Part shown: positions 30,922 through 37,124 of the stretch, piece by piece
Layout of the letters: the number at the start of each line of letters is the position of its first letter
Numbering within the stretch: position 1 is the stretch's first letter
Assembly: GCA_025602905.1 (NCBI GenBank)
Contig: JAHLKI010000071.1
Span: forward strand, 1-37,124
From: Phlyctochytrium arcticum
Taxonomy: Eukaryota; Chytridiomycota; Chytridiomycetes; Chytridiales; Chytridiaceae
Direction of reading: 5' to 3'
DNA: 37,124 nucleotides
The notes under the pieces: generated by a model
Seen by the model: only the letters and a program-made list of their open reading frames with translations
Told to the model about the DNA's origin: nothing
The model's database searches: none
Made by a program: the position numbers and the translations under genes

Positions 30922-32438
30922 TGCGGCGCGGGCTCTATGCTTCTAGCCTTGGCCCAACGTCTCTTGTACGTGAACCGTCTATACCGAGACCAGCACTCTG
31001 CTCTATTCTTGTCTGAGCCCGTCGAAACTCCAACACTGGTGGTGCGATGCGCAGCAAGCGTCTGGTCGGCAAGTCAGTCCTTTTGTTTATCTTGTCCAAA
31101 GCCTGCACTGATCCTTACCTTTTACTAGATCCAAAGCTCTTGCCGTCGTTCTAGCGGTGCCGTTGGTTCTGCCCGAGGAGTCGCCGCAACAAAACGGTGG
31201 TCGGTGGCGGAATGTGTCCTGACGGTCCTTTTGGCCAAGTGTATCGGCGGGCGATCTTGACAAGTAGCAGGTAGAGTCGTAGCAGGCTGCAGGTACAGTA
31301 TAGGTGGATAGGTTCACGACGACGAAAGAAAGAAGAAAGAAAATCGGCAATGCCCACTCAGCCCTGGCGCTGCTGCTAGTAGCCTCCGTTTCGACGCGAC
31401 TTTGGGGATGCGTTTGGACGACCTCCGCGGCCGATCCGCCTGCATGGCTGTGCCGCGCCAACCCAGCTTCACAGCCATCCACGTGACCGCACGGCACAGC
31501 CATCGTCTTGCGCAGCCGCCGGCGTGCCGCATTTCTCAAACACAAAAACTTGCGCTGCGCTTGCGGGGTCAAAGTCTTTTCCTCGCGCCTTTTTTCCGTC
31601 GTCCCTGAAGATGGGAAAAGAAAGTTTTAGGCTTTTAATGGCGGTACGCCTCGTTTCTCCCCCAAGCATTGCACTTTCTGTTTGTCTCAGTACACGAATG
31701 TCTATCATAACTTGTCAAAGTCGTATGGGGATGTATCATACCCTCCCGGATGGCAGACTGAATATCGATCAAGTCAATAACCGGATGGCCCCGGCGGGTT
31801 GTGCAGCAGTGTGACAAGTCCACAACTTCTGATTGATGACAAAGTGGAATGTTCAAAAGAACTATTTCTTCCATCAAGTTTCACATCTGGCTGTTTCAAG
31901 CATGACCAGTCTGCGCTTTCATAAATGGGATTTTAGTCCAGCAGCTTTGGCTCCAGCTTAACCGCGCACACTACATATTGACCTGCGCATTAAAGTGGTA
32001 GAGACACATTAATCTCCCTATCAATGGCTCAAGGATATCCGGGACATCCGAATGTTTGGGAATGGATGGGATGGCCCCCGATGGGTGGCAACTGGATGGG
32101 ATCCAGGGATCCATAGTACAAGCTCACAGACTCTCGGTTCTGAGTCTCTGACATGTCAAAAACCCGGTCGGGGTTACGTGGCGCAGCCGCTTATGGAAGT
32201 TGCCGCAGCGATGACTTTCGAAACTCAATTTGCCCGGTCGAAGCGTCGCGCGAAGGCATCGTGAAGAGTGATTTTACAGGAATAGAACCAGCCAAGACGG
32301 AGCAGGAACTTTGACCACAACCTGTTTGCCAGTGTAAAGGATCCACGCACAAAAAGGGAACTGTCAATTGGGGTCATTCAAGGTTGAAAAGCATTCAAGA
32401 GGTCGCTTTGAAGAACCCAGCCAGAGTGAGAGGGCCTT
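30922..32438. other. Divergent intergenic region between chitin synthase and recyclin
   Basis: About 1.5 kb that must contain the promoters of both flanking genes. ORFs on both strands between 31087 and 31877 reach 161 codons but overlap each other and look like translated GC-rich sequence. A CACGTGACC element (E-box core CACGTG) lies near 31483. No RNA gene, repeat or conserved protein is apparent. Confidence 0.5.
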
Positions 32439-35400
32439 ATGTTGCGACGTTCAAAAGACCCGCCCAAAGGGCCAGCACTTCCACCCAAGACGATTGCCTC
32501 GTTACCTCCAGATCTCATTATCCGCTCCTTCTCCTTCCTCCCCGTCCCCGACCTCGCCACTCTCGCCCGCGTATCCCGCCGCTTCAAAATCCTGGTCTAC
32601 AATGATGATGTGTACGAAGCCAAGTTGCGCTTTCTAGACATTGCTGTGCCCGAGGATGAAAAGGAGGAAGGGGGGACTGCCAAGCGCAGGGAAGAGGCGA
32701 CATTGGTAGAGTTGCTGTCGACCCGATTAAAGATGTTGCCAGGGGGACATCTATTGCCGGGAAGTACAAAGTATCTGGAAACGGGAACGCTCTGGGGGTC
32801 TTTAGTGGAGAATGAGGGAAAAGACACGATTGCCGAAGAAAAGGAGGGCGAGGGGGAAAGAAAACTTTCAGTGAGTGAGCTGGAGGACGCAAAAGTGGCA
32901 TCACCAGACTCGGCGGCTGTATCGGACGAATCTCCGGTTGGCGCATCAAGCCCCACCTCGCCTGCTCAATCACCCAGTAGTCAACCTCCACCACAACCCC
33001 TCCCCTCCATCACATCCGCCCTCCCACAAAAACCAACCATAACAGTCGGAGCCGGTGGACTCAAAGCAGCTCTCGGAAAGCAATCAACTACCGTCTCCGT
33101 TGGCTCATTCAAAGCATCTCAAATCTCTAACAATCACCAGCGGTACTCTCGCAACGGTTACTCGGCCCGCGATCTGTTCAAGCACACGTATACACAACTC
33201 GTGCCGTACTTTCTTGATTTCCGCATCCACCAGAAGGATTCCAAAGTCTTTCGCGACTACAAGGATCTTTCCGAGATATCCATGATTCTGCGCCGACTGC
33301 GGCTATTCTCTGAAGGAAAATTTATCCTGAACGCTGACGATATCCAATTTTCACTAGAGACGACCATCGAATGGTTTGAGTCAATGGTCTTGGGTCAATT
33401 CGAGCGTGCGTACGATGCGCGAAATGTAGCCGAAATGCGTCGAAACGCGTTGGCGAGTTACCATCTCAATGGAGGAGCAGCCGCCATCCAGCTTTTCGTC
33501 TCTAAAAACCCCGTGTTTTTCGATCCAACTTTCAACCCGTCACTGGTTGCCGAGAAGCTGCCGGCAGCGGGCAGCGCGGGCAGTGCCGTCGGCTACAATC
33601 TGGCGGACGATTTCGCCAAATTCAGTGACTATACCCTCAACAATTGCCGCGAGCAAGCTCGACTGATTGGCCAAGTTTTCCCCACCGAATGCGACGCACT
33701 GACTATTTTCGTCAACAAAGTCTTTGAAGACTCGGTCGCAGAGTATCTAGCTGCGGTCCTGGCAGCTGCACAAGACCATGCTGGACTTGGCATCTACCTG
33801 CATACCCTGGCCTCGGCTATCCATTGCTGCATGCAATTTGCCGAATATATTTCGAGCAATGATGCCGGCGTGCCAGTTCAAACCGAGAAACTCAAAGACA
33901 TGGTTTTGGTTATAGTCAACCCATTTACGGGGACGTATATGCGGCGAGAGATGGAGTATTTGCAAGGGCGATTCAAGCGCGAATTGGAAAAGTGGGGAAA
34001 CAGGGTGAGTTGGGGCCCTGTTCACCACTCAATGACAAAACTAACAAGCTGATGTCCTTTGTGGACGTATAGAAAGGCGAAACAAAAAAGAAGACGGCAG
34101 CCGCAAACTTTATCGCCGACCAAGCGCACGCTCAAGCCCATAAACGCGCCGTCATGCAAACAATGAAGACCATCATGTTTGCCCCTGTCGCTTTGACCAA
34201 ACTGATTACCTCCTCTTCCTCCTCGAAAAAACCCCACCGCCAAAGTCTCCTGAATAACGCTGAACCTGTCATGACATTACCCGTCCAAGAAGATAATGTC
34301 ACGTATCATTTGGACGATGATAGTTTAAATTCGCTGATTTCATTGGAAATGTGTCTACATCTGATGCATGCCAATAAGGAGGCGTTGGGAAGGGTGCTGG
34401 TCATCACTGCTGCGGTTGACAAGGGCAAAATGTAAGCTTTTTATTACCTACCGCTGACGTGTATCGAACTAACAAGTTTTGTCGGTTTATAAGACGACCG
34501 AATGTGGAGAAGGTGTTCTGCGCCTTATTGGATGTCATTGGCAAGAAACACCTCAAACCCTCGTTTACAACGTAGGTCCTAAATCTATCTGTACCTCTCC
34601 TTGCACTCACACTCCGCCTTGATAGCGCCATCGACCGGCTCTCCAATTCCAAACTCGTCGATCTAGCAGATTCGTCAACCGTCAACCCCGACTCCCTCCA
34701 ATTCTTTGAAATGGTCCACATTGCCGACCTCATCCAACAAATGCTCGAAGTGTACTATCTCGAAGACGTCAAGGCCTGGATTGACGAATTTGACTTTTTG
34801 TCGGACGTGGTGGTCGAGAAAAAGACGTTTGAGCGGTTATTGGATGATGCCGTGGCCAACGGCATGGACAAGAGTATCCAAGTTTTGGTCAATCAGGTTG
34901 AGTTTATCTTGGTCAGCGAGCAAGGATTGAGGGATTATAACCCGGAAGAGGATAATGTTGTGCTGGATTTGAAACCTACCAAGGTAAGGCTGCTGTGTTA
35001 TTGTTTCAAGTGAGTTTTAGGTGTCTAAAAATGGTGATTCCGGAATACAGGCATGTCTGAAAGTGGTTGAGTGTTTGAATTCACATACCACGATTCTGTA
35101 TGGTGTGGCAGAAAAGCACACTATGGAAGTCTTTTTCGGAGAAGTTGGGACGCGTATCTTCAAGTAAGCATTCCTTTACCTTCTTCCCCCCAACATTGCC
35201 TCATCCTAATGATTTTCACTAGTGTCATCTGCAAAAACATGAAACGCCTCCAAATTTCCCAAACCGGGGCCATGCAACTCATCTGCGACCTCAACCGGTA
35301 CTACGAATGGGCCACAACCCTCCGCGTCAGCTCGGTCAAAAAGCTCTTTGAAGTCCTCAAGGAAATCGGCAACCTGTTTCTCGCTGACGGCGGCGAAGAG

Positions 35401-35538
35401 CTGCGAAATTTGGTGCATGATGTACCCCGCTACCAGGGCGCGCTGCGCGTGGAGGAAGTCTTGGAGTTGTTGGGCAGTCGGACGGATTACAAAAAGATTC
35501 AGAAATTCATAGAGAACAAGGAATGCATCATACAGTGA
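32439..35538 (+). CDS. RCY1: Recyclin-1, F-box and Sec10-like protein
   Basis: Six exons (32439-34004, 34073-34431, 34494-34571, 34626-34983, 35051-35163, 35223-35538) join to 930 codons, 929 residues; yeast Rcy1 is about 840. An F-box lies near residues 20-65 (SLPPDLIIRSFSFLPVPDLA, then LARVSRRFKILVYND). A low-complexity acidic and Pro/Ser-rich linker follows (about 125-195). From about 245 the Sec10/recyclin domain runs to the end: ARDLFKHTYTQLVPYFLDFR, FSLETTIEWFESMVLGQFER, LHTLASAIHCCMQFAEYI, then a C-terminal part with LKEIGNLFLADG and TDYKKIQKFI. Rcy1 (Pof6 in fission yeast) acts with Skp1 in recycling membrane proteins from endosomes to the plasma membrane and interacts with the secretory machinery. 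The divergent chitin synthase is the type of cargo such recycling handles, but adjacency is only suggestive. Confidence 0.92.
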
Positions 35539-35893
35539 AAACCGGTTTGGGCTACACATTACTTGTTCGAGCTGTGAGGATCTTGATATTTTCTTAATTT
35601 TTACTACTGTTTGCTTGGGTCCTTTTCCGCTCCAGGAGCGATAAGGCAGCAACCTTTTTTTTGGGGTATGATTGTTCTTTTCTATGATAATAATACACAT
35701 CTGCATCTTTCATCCAATGGGGGACACTGTTTGTTGTTTCATCCACCCGCAGTTAAATAATGAGATTTTGCATGCGCTAACCTGAACCTATGAAGGGCTC
35801 TACTTTATGACTAGATTCGTATATCCTACTCAGGCAATCATCCAGAATGTGACAGGGCCGTAAGGTCGGGGAAGAGACCTTTCACGAGCGAGA

Positions 35894-36507
35894 CTAGAGC
35901 TCACGCTCCAACCAGACCATGGATGGTTCAACGCCTTCTCGCAAACTTGGGGTTTCACTGTTGACTGGGAATGGGACATCCTTTCCCTTATCTTCAAAGC
36001 CCATTCTCTTGTACCAAGCATGTATACTGCAATCAAGAATTAGTTTGATTCAAACATTTGAAGCAAAACCCGAAAACTTACTCGGTCCGAGCTTTGAGCA
36101 CAATGATATAGCATCGGGTACACCCCCGGCTCCTGAGGATTTCCATTGCAGCCTCTACCAATTTACGGCCAACCCCTCCGCCCTGGACATCCGGCCGAAC
36201 GGCAAACATGCCAAAGTATCCCATTCCCCCGTCCTCGACTTCACATTGATACAACCGATGGGTTCGGGCTGTTCGGGGACATGGTAGGCGAGAAAGATGC
36301 CGGTTGCAGGATCGCGGGGTGGGGAGAGGAGAGGAAGGAGAATGTCGGGGGAGAGGCAGCGGGGGCCGCAATAAGGTGGTTTTCGGTGGTCCATCCGGTG
36401 GTGGAGCGGTAGGCGGCATTTATGAGGGTTTGAAGGACGGGGACATCGGCTGCTGTTGCCGGTCTGATGTGGGGGTGCAGACTGGGTGGTAGGAGTGGAG
36501 CAGTCAT
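35894..36507 (-). pseudogene. GNAT-family N-acetyltransferase broken by two single-base indels
   Basis: From ATG 36507 the frame reads IRPATAADVPVLQTLINAAY, the usual GNAT N-terminus. At the C5 run (minus strand; plus 36361-36365) one base seems missing: adding one C leads to SPDILLPLLSPPRDPATGIF and PIGCINV in the next frame. Near 36241-36246 a second base seems missing, after which the frame carries the acetyl-CoA site: YFGMFAVRPDVQGGGVGRKL (motif A, QxxGxG/A) and ILRSRGC. A 55-nt GT-AG intron (36027-36081) leads to the last exon, with WYKRMGFEDKG and the stop at 35894-35896. GNAT enzymes move an acetyl group from acetyl-CoA to an amine; the substrate is unknown. Either the gene is freshly dead or these are homopolymer errors; the preserved motifs on both sides of each break argue for error or very recent loss. 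Confidence 0.7.
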
Positions 36508-36771
36508 CTTTGGTCGGTCTTGGATTACAAGTGTAGATCCAATGGAATTTCGAAGCTTGGCCAACTTTTTTCCTGTAACACAGACTCCGCCCTTCAATCA
36601 GTTCAAAGCCGCTGGCCTCGGGAACTGTATACATCTCATGCTGCTGCATCTATGAAGAAAGCACATTTATTACTTGATGCATAGGTGCATCAAGCTGTAA
36701 ATATCGAGTGTAACAGATTTCTTTGGTAAATGAAAGTCCCTTTGGACGGTGAAAGGCATTTGATTTTTGGA

Positions 36772-37110
36772 TTATGGTACAAAGATCATGGCCAAAACTC
36801 TCCTAAAACGATACATACACCAATCTACAATGCCCTGCCACAGGTCGTGAAAGAACTGTTCCGTACGCCGCATCCCTAAAAACGATGAAGACCAGGATTT
36901 CAAAATGTCTGTGTCCCAGCTGGCCGGCAAGTCATAGAGAATGGTGGTGGTGAGGCCGTAATAGTAGCGCCGATGGCCTCTGACTCGCCGGCTAGCATCT
37001 TGACCTATGGATGTGTCCCCAAGACAGAAGCCTTCCTTCATCGCTGACGAGAGCAAGTAACTGAACCGAGGGTACAACCGATTCTCTGCCCTTCTCTCGT
37101 GAACTTCGGC
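36772..37110 (-). CDS. Fragment of an unrecognised gene at the window edge
   Basis: An open frame ends with a stop at 36772 and stays open up to a TAA at 37111-37113. It reads YPRFSYLLSSAMKEGFCLG, GHRRYYYGLTTTILYDLPAS, then WSSSFLGMRRTEQFFHDLWQ and a hydrophobic end. The composition looks coding. The upstream part probably lies beyond the window and joins through an acceptor such as the CAG near 37083-37085. If it stands alone the first ATG is 37077. No family recognised. Confidence 0.4.
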   Translation of the reverse strand, partial: AEVHERRAENRLYPRFSYLLSSAMKEGFCLGDTSIGQDASRRVRGHRRYYYGLTTTILYDLPASWDTDILKSWSSSFLGMRRTEQFFHDLWQGIVDWCMYRFRRVLAMIFVP

Positions 37111-37124
37111 TTACATGCCTAATC

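Noticed and set aside
31087..31877. Minus- and plus-strand ORFs up to 161 codons upstream of chitin synthase
   Set aside because: They overlap each other on both strands and look like translated GC-rich noncoding DNA. No start, splice or family evidence.
36078..36649. Separate ORFs in three frames (113, 164 and 118 codons)
   Set aside because: They are pieces of one GNAT gene separated by two one-base indels, not three genes.
1..37124. CRISPR arrays, operons or bacterial defence systems
   Set aside because: The window is nuclear fungal DNA with spliceosomal introns, and no array of regularly spaced repeats exists.

Overview
The window is nuclear DNA of a zoosporic (flagellated) true fungus, most likely a chytrid. 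Fungal identity rests on a division II chitin synthase, an F-box/Sec10-type recyclin, a Nud1/Cdc11-like septation scaffold and Ser-rich fungal-style proteins. A flagellum is indicated by an apparently intact, roughly 1,590-residue SPAG17/PF6 central-pair protein, a family that non-flagellated fungi lack. Genes lie on both strands, many are tightly packed, and most are cut by short GT-AG introns (usually 40-80 nt). I rebuilt about 60 introns by hand by following reading frame and family conservation. Species cannot be named from this sequence.

Layout. 0.3-4.4 kb: a Ser-rich hypothetical gene with one frame break, then on the minus strand a Yippee zinc-binding protein and a rhomboid-superfamily membrane protein that lacks the catalytic His. 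4.4-5.9 kb: a 25-nt C homopolymer, one possible orphan membrane ORF and otherwise nothing recognised. 5.9-16 kb: mitochondrial ribosomal protein uL14m, then convergent with it a 12-exon leucine-rich-repeat protein of the Nud1/Cdc11/centriolin type, then divergent from that (184 bp) a ~21-exon SPAG17. 16-20.7 kb: a gene-poor island holding at least three copies, in different states of decay, of an unrecognised small gene family, with nested tandem duplications. 20.7-27.4 kb: a PKA/PRKX-like kinase with a long N-terminal extension, a four-finger ZC2HC1-type protein, and SRP72. 27.7-31 kb: an intronless class IV-like chitin synthase. 32.4-35.5 kb: recyclin-1. 35.9-36.5 kb: a GNAT acetyltransferase broken by two single-base indels. 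The window ends in a fragment of an unrecognised minus-strand gene.

No prokaryote-style operon or single system joins these genes. Themes are secretion and cell surface (SRP72, chitin synthase, recyclin; in yeast Rcy1 recycles plasma-membrane cargo), the flagellum and centrosome/spindle pole (SPAG17, Nud1-like, perhaps ZC2HC1), and signalling (PKA-like kinase). The least ordinary part is the 16-20.7 kb island. There a 64-bp tandem duplication has shifted the frame of the only copy that still looks complete, and a 232-bp duplication has copied its 5' end.
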